From assembly GCA_024682375.1 (NCBI GenBank), contig JAIKZI010000039.1, positions 62,001 through 126,000 on the forward strand: 64,000 bases of DNA, written 5' to 3'. The translations under genes were made by a program, and so were the position numbers. Source of the DNA: Lachnospiraceae bacterium (GTDB taxonomy: Bacteria; Bacillota; Clostridia; Lachnospirales; Lachnospiraceae). This document shows, piece by piece, positions 24,505 to 34,177 of this stretch. The notes under the pieces are model-generated. The model saw nothing but the letters and a program-made list of their open reading frames with translations. It made no database searches and had not been told where the DNA came from. How positions within the stretch are numbered: position 1 is the stretch's first letter; every line of letters begins with the position of its first letter.

Positions 24505-25908
24505 TTAGTTAAAATATGACGCCATAATCTTATAAGCTGAATTTGAAGCATAAGATGTAGTATCTTCCAAAATAACACAAACAGCTATAGTTTTATTTCC
24601 ATCTGTAGCAAAGCCTGTAAACCAAGAATGTGTGTCTTTTGCAGCATTAAATTCTGCTGTTCCTGTCTTTCCATAAGCTTCAAATGTAGCATTTCTAAAT
24701 GAACTTCTAGCAGTACCATTTGTAACAACGCTTCTCATCATCTCTTTTAACTCCGAAACCTCTTCAAGAGTCAAAACATTTGATTTTAAAGATGTTGGAG
24801 ATGTAGTCTTTACATTTTCTCCATTTGAATTCTCAATGCTATCAACCAAATAAGGCTTCATCATAGTACCTTCATTTGCAATTGTAGCAGAAATCATGCA
24901 CATTTCCATAGGTGTGACAAGGGTCTGTCCCTGTCCAAAAGAAGTAGCCATAATCGTAGATTTAGACTCTTCGTCACCTAATCTGAATAAGCTCTTTGAA
25001 ACATGCTGATCCAAATTCATTTTCTTATTAAACATCAAATCCTCTGCAGTATCTTTCAAGATACCTTCACTAAGTGAAAGTCCAATCTTTGAGAAAGCTA
25101 CATTACAAGAATTAGCAAATGCCATCTTCAAGGTCTGATGGCCATGAGATTCATTATGAGCACAATGAACTGTATAGTTTCCTTCAGTATAAGAACCATG
25201 ACAGTCAAAAGTATCATTCATGCTTCCACCATCTCTAAGGTATGAAAGCGCTGTAACAATCTTAAATGTAGATCCAGGTGGATATAGTCCAGAAGTTGCA
25301 CGATTTAGAAGAATACTATCCGAACTATTAGATATAGAATCCCAGTTTTCACTAATAGTATTAGGATCAAAACTTGGTTTTGAAACCTCTGCTAAAATCT
25401 TACCGCTTTCTGGCTCAATAGCTATTGCAGCACCCTTTTCAGTAGTGATTGCATCGTAACATGCCTTTTGAAGAGAAGGATCTAATGTAGTAATAAGATT
25501 ATCTCCATAATTCTTTTTACCAGCTACATCATTCTTAACTCTATCTCCGATAAACTCATGAGAAGTAAGTAAAAGAGAATTATTATATAATTCAATTCCA
25601 CTCATACCCTTATTCGTATATCCGACAACATGTGAAAAAAGTTTTCCCTGAGGATAAACTCTATATAACTCATTGTTTGAATTTGTAGCGTTCTCAGCTA
25701 AAACAGTACCATCAGAAGCACGAATCTCGCCTCTGATTACATTCTTTTCCATCGCATTGATTCTTGGATTATATGCATTATTTACAAACTTATCACTTTT
25801 TACTACCAAAAAATAGCAAAGATAAGATGCCAAAGCCAAAAACAAAAATAGAAATATATAGATAATCAGAAGATATCTTGTACTTTTATTATCTTTCTTA
25901 TCTCTCAT
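24505..25908 (-). CDS. Class B penicillin-binding protein (peptidoglycan transpeptidase)
   Basis: This protein of about 467 residues has one N-terminal membrane anchor, a short dimerisation segment and a transpeptidase domain. In the frame counted from a GTG three codons earlier, the active-site motifs are Ser216-Lys219 (PPGSTFKI), SCN at 270-272 and KTGTAEF near residue 415. It cross-links peptidoglycan outside the membrane. The layout and FtsW/RodA partner resemble the mycobacterial RodA-PbpA pair more than FtsI or PBP2. The ATG at 25908 is preferred over the GTG at 25917. Confidence 0.9.
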   Translation of the reverse strand: MRDKKDNKSTRYLLIIYIFLFLFLALASYLCYFLVVKSDKFVNNAYNPRINAMEKNVIRGEIRASDGTVLAENATNSNNELYRVYPQGKLFSHVVGYTNKGMSGIELYNNSLLLTSHEFIGDRVKNDVAGKKNYGDNLITTLDPSLQKACYDAITTEKGAAIAIEPESGKILAEVSKPSFDPNTISENWDSISNSSDSILLNRATSGLYPPGSTFKIVTALSYLRDGGSMNDTFDCHGSYTEGNYTVHCAHNESHGHQTLKMAFANSCNVAFSKIGLSLSEGILKDTAEDLMFNKKMNLDQHVSKSLFRLGDEESKSTIMATSFGQGQTLVTPMEMCMISATIANEGTMMKPYLVDSIENSNGENVKTTSPTSLKSNVLTLEEVSELKEMMRSVVTNGTARSSFRNATFEAYGKTGTAEFNAAKDTHSWFTGFATDGNKTIAVCVILEDTTSYASNSAYKIMASYFN

Positions 25909-27220
25909 AATCCACACTTCTCTCTTTTTTCTTCATACCCATTCCCTGAATTACAGCAAAACAAAGGAAAGAAGAAACCAAAGAACTTCCTCCTGCACTG
26001 ATAAAAGGTAGAGTAACACCTGTAGATGGTATGAATTTTATAACACCACCAATTGATAAGAAAATCTGGAAACCAAAAGAAAGTCCAAATCCCGCAGCAA
26101 CCAGGCTCTGGAATCTGTCTTTTTTCTGTAGAGCCAAATTCATAATAAGAATAAAACAGCTTACATAAGCAAAAATCAAACAGATTGCAAAAATTGCTCC
26201 AAACTCTTCACAGATTGCAGCAAAAATAAAGTCCTTAGAAACTACAGGAATCTTGTTTGGCATACCTTTAAGAAGTCCAGTACCAAACCATCCTCCAGAT
26301 CCAATCGCAAATAATGACTGACTCACCTGATATCCCGCTCCGTCAATAACAGAGATTGGATCTGACCAAGCCTGGATTCTTTTTTCCACATGAGCCATGT
26401 GCGATGCGGCAAATACCAGCGCGGAAAAAAGTCCTACTCCTCCGCCTATAAGCACAAGATAGCTATTATATGCAAGGAAGAATAAAAGTAAATAAATAAC
26501 CAGTAGGATTGATGCTCCACCTAAATCTCTTGAAAGCACCAAAATACCAATGTGTAAAAAGGCCACTACAGTAAGTCTTAATTTGTTATTAAATGAATCT
26601 GATTCTACTAAGGCACAGCTAAGTCCCAGTACAAAAAGAATCTTTACAATTTCATTTGGCTGAATGCTAACCGGTCCAAGTGATAAACTGATTTTTGCAC
26701 CGTATTCTGTCACTCCGCCTAAATTCGTAACAAGAAGTCCTGTAATACCTAAAAGTGCATATAGTACTTTTAGTTTCTGCCAAAAATCAAATTTTCTAAT
26801 AAATATAGGTATAATTGCTGTAAAAACTGTTGCCATAAGCGCAATCAATAGCTGTTTTACAGCCCTATCCGGATCAAGTCGTGATAATACGATAAGTCCC
26901 AAAGACAAAAGCATACATTGATGATTCAAAAGTGCCTTATTAAACTTTTCGTACAAAAGATTGTAGATAATCTGGATACCAATAATCAAAAACAATTCAT
27001 ACATCATAAGTATGAGATAATTCTCATCTTCTGAATTGGTATATAAAACCAAATTACAGATTGCAATTATCAAGAGCAGCCAAATATTCTGAAATACATA
27101 GAGCAATCTAACATAGGATTTGGATGCATTATGTCTTAAAGCAGAAAATCCATTTAATGTATAAAACGCCATCAAGAAAATCAAAATATAGCGCGCTGCC
27201 ATAGTAACTAAATCATTCAT
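25898..27220 (-). CDS. FtsW/RodA/SpoVE-family lipid II polymerase
   Basis: This 440-residue integral membrane protein has about ten membrane segments and the SEDS-family stretches GPVSIQPNEIVKI and PSTGVTLPFISAGGSS. SEDS proteins polymerise glycan strands from lipid II and work with the class B PBP encoded next to them. Here the PBP overlaps its 3' end. Whether the pair serves division, elongation or sporulation cannot be read from sequence. Confidence 0.9.
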   Translation of the reverse strand: MNDLVTMAARYILIFLMAFYTLNGFSALRHNASKSYVRLLYVFQNIWLLLIIAICNLVLYTNSEDENYLILMMYELFLIIGIQIIYNLLYEKFNKALLNHQCMLLSLGLIVLSRLDPDRAVKQLLIALMATVFTAIIPIFIRKFDFWQKLKVLYALLGITGLLVTNLGGVTEYGAKISLSLGPVSIQPNEIVKILFVLGLSCALVESDSFNNKLRLTVVAFLHIGILVLSRDLGGASILLVIYLLLFFLAYNSYLVLIGGGVGLFSALVFAASHMAHVEKRIQAWSDPISVIDGAGYQVSQSLFAIGSGGWFGTGLLKGMPNKIPVVSKDFIFAAICEEFGAIFAICLIFAYVSCFILIMNLALQKKDRFQSLVAAGFGLSFGFQIFLSIGGVIKFIPSTGVTLPFISAGGSSLVSSFLCFAVIQGMGMKKKERSVDYER

Positions 27221-29343
27221 TATTCTACGCCTCTATTAAAATGCCCTTTCGTCGCCTCTACGTTCAAAGGAATATTGTTATAGTACTGCTCTAAAACAGC
27301 TTTACATTCCTTTTCATTTTCCGTAGAAAAATCAATACGAAAATCAGAAAAACCGATTTCCATAAAGTAAGAAATCTCTTTGTATAAATCCAATGGCAAA
27401 GAATTATATATTGTATTCATACAAATAGAACAATCATTTCGAACCGGGAATGATACATTCTTTCTGTCTTTTAAATATAAAACCGAAGGAGTCTTATCAC
27501 AGCCACTTACATTCTTCCTGGTACAGTTTGCTGAAATCATAAGAGGAATTCTTCCATAAGTTATTACAGAACTTCTAGAATTGTCTCTATGTTTTAATTC
27601 CTTTCGATTTAGTTCATAAGGCGAAGTAACCTCCATATATCCTTCCTCCAGGAAAGAAGCCACAGCCTCATTATTAAACGTATATAATCTATGATCAATA
27701 ATAATCTTTGAATTAGGTATTTTGTTTTCCTTCAAATATCCAAGCGAATCATAAGATGCAGCCAAAAATCCATCGAAAGAATCAATCCTATTTTTAAAAT
27801 TATTTCTTTCAAAGAACCTTTCAGCTTTTAGCCTAAATACAGCTGGCATAGAAAGAATAATCTTAGCCTTACATCTATCTTTTAGATCATCGATATCCAT
27901 CTCTAAAAAAGTATGATCCAATATCAATTTATCAGACTCGTCCACATAAGAAAGCGCTACATTTAACTGATTAGTATTTTTAACAAAGATAGAAAAACCA
28001 GCCTTATCTACAGTTTCATTCTTTACAGAAGGAGATGATTTATAAGAAAAATCAATAGAATATCTATAATCCTCTCCCATCATTTTATCTTCTAAAAAAC
28101 TAAAACCATCTCTTCTTAAAGCATTCAATTTTGAAACCGGCATAAATATACCGTCATCCATATTAACAGATATATCTTTTAGAAAAAAAGCACTGTCTCC
28201 AGTCTTCTTCATCTGCTTAATAACATCCTCCTCTGAAAGAGGTCTGTTATTTGCTTCAGAAACTATATCTCCTAATACAGTTATAGAATGCTTGTCAGAA
28301 GTAAGTTTAAGAATTGCTTCTTTTCCTTTTTTCAAAGTAACTTCAAAAGACAATGGTATCTTCTTAGAAGGTGGTGTATATAAAACATCCTTATCAAGGT
28401 GCAAAGATGAATCCATAAATGACATCAGTTTTCTGCCATTCTGCTCCTTTAGATAAAGATCTGTAAATCCGCCACGCTGTCCTAGTGCTTTCAAGAATTC
28501 AATATCCTTCTTTGAAACCTTGTATTCCTTGCCAGATAAATATAAATCAATATACTTTCTATAAATACTTGTAACTCCTGCCGCATAGGTAGGATTTTTC
28601 ATTCTGCCTTCAATCTTTAAAGAGAAGGCACCAGCTTCAGAAAGTTCAGGTAAATGCTCTAACAGACACATATCTGATGGAGAAAGAAGATAATCTCCTA
28701 TCTCTTTTGAATTCTTTCCGTTTACCGTGGTCTGGTATGGAAGTCTACAAGGCTGAGCACAACGACCTCTATTTCCGCTTCTTCCGCCAAGTACTGAACT
28801 CATAAGACAGTTGCCAGAATAGCAAACACAAATAGCGCCATGTACAAAAACTTCTATATCCATCTTTGTTTTATCATAGATTTCTTTTATCTCTTTTAAA
28901 GAGGTCTCTCTAGATAAAACAACTCTATCAGCACCCATTTCTTTCAAAAAATTCGCACCATAAGAAGATGAAGTAGAAACCTGTGTACTGGCATGCACTT
29001 CAACCTGAGGAAAATGTTCTTTTATAAATTTAAACAGTCCAAAATCCTGTACTAAAAAAGCATCTATACCAGCTTCATAATAATACTTAAGATAAGCGTA
29101 TAGATCATAATCAAATTCTTTATTTTTAACCAGGGTATTTACTGTAAGATATGCTTTACGATTATGTAATTTTGCATATTTGATGCCTTCTTTTGCATCT
29201 TCAAAAGAAAAATTTTTGGCGTAAGCTCTTGCTCCGAACATTTCGCCACCAAAATAAACAGCGTCAGCCCCTGCATCGATAACCGCTTTAAGCGTATCTA
29301 AATCGCCGGCTGGCGCTAATAATTCTAATCCCAATTCACTCAT
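27220..29343 (-). CDS. Peptidase U32-family protein, RNA hydroxylation type
   Basis: This 707-residue protein starts with LELLAPAGDLDTLKAVIDAG and has the U32 cysteine signature around CVCYSGNC and RGRCAQPCRLPY, plus a C-terminal extension (about 400-707). U32 members such as RlhA and TrhP are needed for hydroxylation of 23S rRNA or tRNA; protease activity has been shown only for some. Which RNA is the target here is unknown. It overlaps the ftsW start by one base. Confidence 0.88.
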   Translation of the reverse strand: MSELGLELLAPAGDLDTLKAVIDAGADAVYFGGEMFGARAYAKNFSFEDAKEGIKYAKLHNRKAYLTVNTLVKNKEFDYDLYAYLKYYYEAGIDAFLVQDFGLFKFIKEHFPQVEVHASTQVSTSSSYGANFLKEMGADRVVLSRETSLKEIKEIYDKTKMDIEVFVHGAICVCYSGNCLMSSVLGGRSGNRGRCAQPCRLPYQTTVNGKNSKEIGDYLLSPSDMCLLEHLPELSEAGAFSLKIEGRMKNPTYAAGVTSIYRKYIDLYLSGKEYKVSKKDIEFLKALGQRGGFTDLYLKEQNGRKLMSFMDSSLHLDKDVLYTPPSKKIPLSFEVTLKKGKEAILKLTSDKHSITVLGDIVSEANNRPLSEEDVIKQMKKTGDSAFFLKDISVNMDDGIFMPVSKLNALRRDGFSFLEDKMMGEDYRYSIDFSYKSSPSVKNETVDKAGFSIFVKNTNQLNVALSYVDESDKLILDHTFLEMDIDDLKDRCKAKIILSMPAVFRLKAERFFERNNFKNRIDSFDGFLAASYDSLGYLKENKIPNSKIIIDHRLYTFNNEAVASFLEEGYMEVTSPYELNRKELKHRDNSRSSVITYGRIPLMISANCTRKNVSGCDKTPSVLYLKDRKNVSFPVRNDCSICMNTIYNSLPLDLYKEISYFMEIGFSDFRIDFSTENEKECKAVLEQYYNNIPLNVEATKGHFNRGVE

Positions 29344-29355
29344 ATAAATCTCTTT

Positions 29356-29784
29356 TTACGAATCAGATTCTCCTGTACCTAAAAGTGCATCCTCGAGTGT
29401 AGCCTCAAGTTTAGCCTTATTTAGGCGAAGCTCCTGAATCTCTTCTTTAAGTTCCTGTATTTCCTTCTCAGATTCTTCTGCATTAACCTGATGAGAAACC
29501 AATTCATGCTTCAAATTATAGATTTCCTGATCCTTGTGCTTAAGTTCAGCTTCATTGGAAAGGACTCTTTCCTTTGCTTTAAAATAATCATCTGCAAGAT
29601 TTAGGTTCAAAAGAATATTCTTCATATCAGAAGAAAGCTGTGAATAACTTTCCAGCTTCTCTACCTCTTCCAATTTATGATTAATATAAGTGGCTACCTT
29701 CTGAAGATACTCTTCTTCTTCATAACCACTCATGGTGTACATCTTTCCACCAATTATTACGTTTGTTACCTTCTTTGCAGACAT
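29356..29784 (-). CDS. zapA: Cell division protein ZapA
   Basis: This 142-residue protein has the N-terminal ZapA fold (VIIGGKMYTMSGYEEEEYLQ) and a long C-terminal coiled coil (about 60-135). ZapA bundles FtsZ filaments. Its coiled coil is longer than in Bacillus ZapA. It begins the zapA-U32-ftsW-PBP run. Confidence 0.9.
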   Translation of the reverse strand: MSAKKVTNVIIGGKMYTMSGYEEEEYLQKVATYINHKLEEVEKLESYSQLSSDMKNILLNLNLADDYFKAKERVLSNEAELKHKDQEIYNLKHELVSHQVNAEESEKEIQELKEEIQELRLNKAKLEATLEDALLGTGESDS

Positions 29785-29819
29785 TTTGATAAACTTCTCC
29801 TTAAGCTTTTCTAAAAATT

Positions 29820-29848
29820 ATTATATCCTTATTTCTAGTCTCGTTCAA
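29820..29848 (-). promoter_or_regulatory. zapA promoter overlapping the 3' end of ruvB
   Basis: Minus strand: TTGAAC (29843-29848), a 17-base spacer and TATAAT (29820-29825). The -35 lies in the last codons of ruvB. Confidence 0.6.
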
Positions 29849-30830
29849 TTCCAAAATGTTTATACGCTTCATCAGTAGCTACTCTGCCTTTTGGAGTACG
29901 ATGGACTAAATTAGATTTCACTAAAAATGGTTCATGTACATCTTCAATAGTTCCGGCATCTTCACCTAAAGATGCAGCCAAGGTGTCAAGTCCAACAGGA
30001 CCGCCACCAAAATTATTTATAATACATAAAAGCATATTTCTATCACCTTTATCAAGGCCTAAAGAATCAACCTCTAAAAGTGCTAATGCTTCATTTACTA
30101 AATCTATTGTAATATTACCATCTGATTTTACCTCAGCAAAATCACGAACTCTCTTCAAAAGTCTATTAGAAAGACGAGGTGTTCCTCTTGATCTTCTGGC
30201 AAGTTCTAGAGCAGCATCATCATCTATAGTTACATTCAACTTTTTAGCAGACTGCATTATAATCTTTTTCAACTCTTCAGGAGTATAAAACTCCATCTGA
30301 TACAAAACTCCGAATCTATCGCGAAGAGGTGCAGAAAGAAGTCCCGCTCTAGTAGTTGCACCAATAAGTGTAAACTTAGGAAGATCAAGTCTTATAGATC
30401 TGGCTGACTGACCTTTACCAATCATAATATCGATTGCATAGTCTTCCATTGCAGGATATAAAACCTCTTCCACCTGCTTATTAAGTCTATGAATCTCATC
30501 GACAAAAAGTAAATCACCTTCTGAAAGTCCACTTAAAATAGCAGCCATCTCACCAGGTTTTTGAATAGCTGGTCCGGATGTAATTTTAATATTTACTCCC
30601 ATCTCATGAGCTATAATTTCAGAAAGTGTAGTTTTTCCAAGGCCTGGAGGTCCATAAAAAAGGACATGATCCAGAGCTTCTCCTCTTTCCTTTGCCGCAT
30701 CGATAAAAATCTTCAAAGTATTTTTGACCTTCTCCTGGCCAACATACTCAGATAGCTTTTTAGGACGAAGACTATTTTCAATTTTCTCTTCACCTGTTTT
30801 TATTTCAGTAGAAATAATTCTTTTTTCCAA
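29835..30830 (-). CDS. ruvB: Holliday junction branch-migration ATPase RuvB
   Basis: This 331-residue AAA+ protein has Walker [10 protein letters not shown], Walker B FVDEIHRL and a C-terminal winged helix with RTPKGRVAT. It drives branch migration with RuvA, which lies 14 bases upstream. There is no ruvC, as usual in Firmicutes; RecU is encoded 20 kb away in this window. Confidence 0.98.
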   Translation of the reverse strand: MEKRIISTEIKTGEEKIENSLRPKKLSEYVGQEKVKNTLKIFIDAAKERGEALDHVLFYGPPGLGKTTLSEIIAHEMGVNIKITSGPAIQKPGEMAAILSGLSEGDLLFVDEIHRLNKQVEEVLYPAMEDYAIDIMIGKGQSARSIRLDLPKFTLIGATTRAGLLSAPLRDRFGVLYQMEFYTPEELKKIIMQSAKKLNVTIDDDAALELARRSRGTPRLSNRLLKRVRDFAEVKSDGNITIDLVNEALALLEVDSLGLDKGDRNMLLCIINNFGGGPVGLDTLAASLGEDAGTIEDVHEPFLVKSNLVHRTPKGRVATDEAYKHFGIERD

Positions 30831-30844
30831 AATCTATCCCTCAA

Positions 30845-31444
30845 TTACAATCCAAGTGCTAGGTTTTTAAGAGCCAACTTTATAAGTTCTTCAGCTTCCA
30901 AATCTTTTGCATTCTCTATAGTCGAAAGAGCCCTTAAAGCATCTGATGCACTATATCCAAGAGCACAGAGTGCTGAAATTGCATCATTTTTAGAATCACT
31001 ATTTCCATCATCTAAAGAATCATCTGATACAGAAATAGTTTCTTGAACATCGATTTTATCCTTAAGTTCAAGGATTATCTTCTTAGCAGTTTTTGCCCCA
31101 AGACCTGACACCTTGCTAAGAGTCTTATCATCATCAGAAAGTATTGCAAAATTAATATCACTAACTGTATAACTAGAAAGACATGAAAGCGCAATCTTAG
31201 GTCCAACACCTGAGACATTTATCAAAAGCTTAAAAAGCGAAAGCTCTTCTTCCTTCAAGAATCCAAAAAGAGCCATCCCATCCTCTTTAACCTGCATGTA
31301 CGTATAAACAAATACCTCTTCTTTTGGGCTAATAGCCATAAGATCTCTGGTATTCATAAATATTCTAAATCCCAAACCATCGTGATCTAAAAAAATAGAA
31401 TCCGAATTAATTTTAAAAACACTGCCTCTTACAAAAGCTATCAT
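30845..31444 (-). CDS. ruvA: Holliday junction DNA helicase subunit RuvA
   Basis: This 199-residue protein has an N-terminal OB fold, the HhH DNA-binding pair (ISVSGVGPKIA and VSGLGAKTAKKI, about 70-130) and a C-terminal UBA-like RuvB-binding domain. It tetramerises on four-way junctions. It overlaps the Gx transporter stop by four bases. No LexA box is evident upstream. Confidence 0.97.
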   Translation of the reverse strand: MIAFVRGSVFKINSDSIFLDHDGLGFRIFMNTRDLMAISPKEEVFVYTYMQVKEDGMALFGFLKEEELSLFKLLINVSGVGPKIALSCLSSYTVSDINFAILSDDDKTLSKVSGLGAKTAKKIILELKDKIDVQETISVSDDSLDDGNSDSKNDAISALCALGYSASDALRALSTIENAKDLEAEELIKLALKNLALGL

Positions 31445-31938
31445 TTATATTCCTGCCTTTTAACTCTTCTTAAAACTTCAGCTGAGATAATACCGATAAG
31501 TGCGCCGGTAACAATTCCTGACACAAATAGAACCGGTCCATAAAACATAATATTTTCGTTTTGGAAAAAAGTTACGCAAACCAAAAGCTGCCCTACATTA
31601 TGAAATATCCCTCCGGCTACACTAATAGTTATAATATTAAACACATCAAAATGTTTCATTAATCCCATAACTAACAGGCTAAAAACTGCACCAGAAAGAC
31701 TATAGAAAAATGAAAACATATTTGTGAACATAAGACCGATAAGTAGAACCCTCAGAAAATTGATAACACAGGCTTCTTTAAAACCATAACGATATAAACA
31801 TACTAAAATACAAAGATTTGCAAGCCCGAGTTTCATTCCCGGTACCATAAAATGCACAGGAATCAACGACTCAACATAAGACAATATAAGTGCTAATGCA
31901 AGAAGCAACCCATTTTCACTAACCTTCTTTGCGCTCAT
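31441..31938 (-). CDS. Gx transporter family protein (heptaprenyl diphosphate synthase component I-like)
   Basis: This 165-residue integral membrane protein has about five membrane segments and the PGMKLGLANL motif of the Hpre_diP_synt_I/Gx family. The family resembles ECF-type substrate-binding membrane proteins and is frequently next to a NusG-domain-II gene, as here. Its substrate is unproven; the synthase name is historic. Confidence 0.82.
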   Translation of the reverse strand: MSAKKVSENGLLLALALILSYVESLIPVHFMVPGMKLGLANLCILVCLYRYGFKEACVINFLRVLLIGLMFTNMFSFFYSLSGAVFSLLVMGLMKHFDVFNIITISVAGGIFHNVGQLLVCVTFFQNENIMFYGPVLFVSGIVTGALIGIISAEVLRRVKRQEYK

Positions 31939-31952
31939 AATCCGCCCCCAGA

Positions 31953-32303
31953 TTATTTCTTCTCAATAGTTAATATAACTTGGTTAGGTAAACAAACTAT
32001 AGTCTCATTAACCTGACTTATTTTCTTCATATGTACACAGAGTTTGTCTGGACAATCTGCTTCTTTCATATACGCATAACCATCTTTAATTTTCACAACA
32101 TTTTTTATATGGCCGTCTTTCTTTATCTTTATGGTTTGGTTCTTAGATAAATCATATTTACCATAAAGGCTATTATCGACAGTCACAACCAATAAAGTTC
32201 CATCAGATTTTGTGAGAAAAAATTTAGCTGCATACAAGGCGGCACTTATCACAAAAACACATATGAAAAAAAATAAATCAAATCGTCCAAACTTTTTTCT
32301 CAT
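31953..32303 (-). CDS. NusG domain II-containing membrane protein
   Basis: This 116-residue protein has one N-terminal membrane segment (about 10-30) and an extracytoplasmic NusG-II domain with the family motif CPDKLCVHMK. It lies 14 bases upstream of the Gx transporter gene. The pair recurs in Firmicutes, often near quinone or electron-transfer genes, but its function is not established. Confidence 0.85.
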   Translation of the reverse strand: MRKKFGRFDLFFFICVFVISAALYAAKFFLTKSDGTLLVVTVDNSLYGKYDLSKNQTIKIKKDGHIKNVVKIKDGYAYMKEADCPDKLCVHMKKISQVNETIVCLPNQVILTIEKK

Positions 32304-32304
32304 T

Positions 32305-33726
32305 TTACTCTACTATAGATCCCATGTAATAGAATCCATTTGCCTCATCAAGTTTTACATTAAAAATCTTGCCAATCATTGAAGAATCGCCCTTAAAATG
32401 AACAACTGCATTATTCTCAAGACGACCAGACATAAGACCTTCTGATTCATGATTTACTGTTTCACAGAGGACAGGTACAACTTTGCCTTCAAGCTCTTTT
32501 GTTTTTGCATGAGCAATAGTCTGCACTTCTTTAAGAAGTCTATCGAATCTATCGGTTACAACTTCCTGTGGAATCTGTTCTTCCATCTTTGCAGCTGGAG
32601 TTCCAGTTCTCTTTGAATACTGGAAAGTAAAAGCACTATCATATCTAACACGCTTTACTACATCCATAGTCTCAAGGAAATCTTCCTCTGTTTCACCAGG
32701 GAAACCGACAATAATATCAGTTGTAATAGAACAATCAGGGATTCTCTCTCTAATCTTCTTAACAATACCGAGATACTTTTCCTTATCATATCTTCTATTC
32801 ATCTTGCGAAGAATTTCTGATGAACCAGACTGAAGCGGTAAATGAATATGATGACAAACATGCTTTGACTCAGCGATTGCATCGATTAGATCATCAGACA
32901 AATCCTTTGGATGTGGTGTCATAAATCTAATTCTTTTAAGTCCTTCAATCTTATCCACTTCACGAAGAAGTTCTGGGAAAGTAATTTCATCTTCTAAACC
33001 TTTTCCATAGGAGTTTACATTCTGTCCAAGAAGCATAACTTCAACAACTCCATCAGCAACAAGCTTCTCAATTTCACGAATAATAGCTTTAGGAGAACGG
33101 CTTCTTTCTCTTCCTCTTACATAAGGAACAATACAATAACTACAGAAATTATTACATCCAAAAGTGATATTGATACCAGATTTGAACTTGTATTTTCTAT
33201 CTACAGGGAGATCCTCTACAATACCATCAGCCTCATCCCAAATATCAATTGCCTTAACATCTTCTTCAAGATTCTTTACAACTAATTCTGCTAAAACATG
33301 AATATTGTGAGTTCCAAACATAATATCTACGAATGGGTAACTCTTGTTTATCTTTTCAACGATATGCTCTTCCTGCATCATACATCCGCAGATACCTATA
33401 CGCATATGTGGATTTTTCTTCTTATAATTATTTAGAATACCAAGTCTTCCAAATACTCTATTATCAGCATTTTCTCTGACTGTACATGTATTATAGATAA
33501 CCAAATCAGCCTTCTCTGATTCAGTAGATACGTAACCCATTTTTTCCAAAATTCCAAGAAGCTTTTCAGAATCTCTGGCATTCATCTGACAACCGAAAGT
33601 TGTTACACAACATGTAAGGTGACGACCTATCTTCTTTTCTATATTAGAAAGTAATTCTTTACCTCTAGCAATAAAGAATTCCTGTCTCTGTGGTTCAGTC
33701 TTTGGTGCTAATTCATAATTACTCAA
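32305..33726 (-). CDS. miaB: tRNA methylthiotransferase MiaB
   Basis: This 473-residue radical-SAM enzyme has the N-terminal domain CCVTTFGCQMNARDSEK, cluster motif CNNFCSYC, RGRERSRS and a C-terminal TRAM domain. It adds a methylthio group to isopentenyl-A37 of tRNAs. The start is a TTG at 33726 with AGAGG nine bases upstream; the next Met is inside the conserved domain, so the TTG start is well supported. Confidence 0.96.
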   Translation of the reverse strand: MSNYELAPKTEPQRQEFFIARGKELLSNIEKKIGRHLTCCVTTFGCQMNARDSEKLLGILEKMGYVSTESEKADLVIYNTCTVRENADNRVFGRLGILNNYKKKNPHMRIGICGCMMQEEHIVEKINKSYPFVDIMFGTHNIHVLAELVVKNLEEDVKAIDIWDEADGIVEDLPVDRKYKFKSGINITFGCNNFCSYCIVPYVRGRERSRSPKAIIREIEKLVADGVVEVMLLGQNVNSYGKGLEDEITFPELLREVDKIEGLKRIRFMTPHPKDLSDDLIDAIAESKHVCHHIHLPLQSGSSEILRKMNRRYDKEKYLGIVKKIRERIPDCSITTDIIVGFPGETEEDFLETMDVVKRVRYDSAFTFQYSKRTGTPAAKMEEQIPQEVVTDRFDRLLKEVQTIAHAKTKELEGKVVPVLCETVNHESEGLMSGRLENNAVVHFKGDSSMIGKIFNVKLDEANGFYYMGSIVE

Positions 33727-33816
33727 TTTATATTTCCTCTATCAAATTATACATTACATAAAAGTCCAACGTATAATTTAACACATTTTTACTATAAAAT
33801 CAGCATTATACGAAAA

Positions 33817-33841
33817 AAACCACCTCCGAAGAGGTGGTTTT
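33817..33841 (-). terminator. Intrinsic terminator after the small gene at 33851
   Basis: AAACCACCTC/GAGGTGGTTT with a four-base CGAA loop, and a T-rich tract on the minus strand. It separates the small gene from miaB. Confidence 0.85.
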
Positions 33842-33850
33842 TATAGTAGC

Positions 33851-34096
33851 TTACTCTAAATTTCCATCACGTACCCACTGTACAAATGGTCTTAAAAAGA
33901 TTTTCGCATCATGTGGTGTGCGAATCTTTTCTTTCAATTCATCATTGAATTTATGATCTCCAGTATTAAGTTCAGAAGTCAAAATTTCATTCTTATCCAT
34001 TCCATCAGATTCTAGAATTTCAAATGCAGCATAAAGAGAATCTAGATCAAAACCAGCCTCTGAAATAAGTTTCTCTTCTTCTTTTGTAAAAAGCAT
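33851..34096 (-). CDS. Small acidic protein of unknown function
   Basis: This 81-residue protein begins MLFTKEEEKLISEAGFDLD and is mainly predicted helical and acidic, with no membrane segment, Cys pair or known motif. GGGGTG lies six bases before the ATG at 34096; a GTG nine bases earlier overlaps that SD and is rejected. It sits between rnfB and miaB with its own terminator, so it is probably real. Function is not recognised. Confidence 0.65.
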   Translation of the reverse strand: MLFTKEEEKLISEAGFDLDSLYAAFEILESDGMDKNEILTSELNTGDHKFNDELKEKIRTPHDAKIFLRPFVQWVRDGNLE

Positions 34097-34177
34097 AAGA
34101 ATCACCCCGCTAAATTAATTAATAAAAAACTAATTTAAGTATAAATAAATGTGAAATATTTGGCTATTAAATTTTTA

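Noticed and set aside
33727..33816. Promoter of miaB
   Set aside because: A TATAAT-like element is present but no -35 at a proper distance could be seen, so it is not listed.
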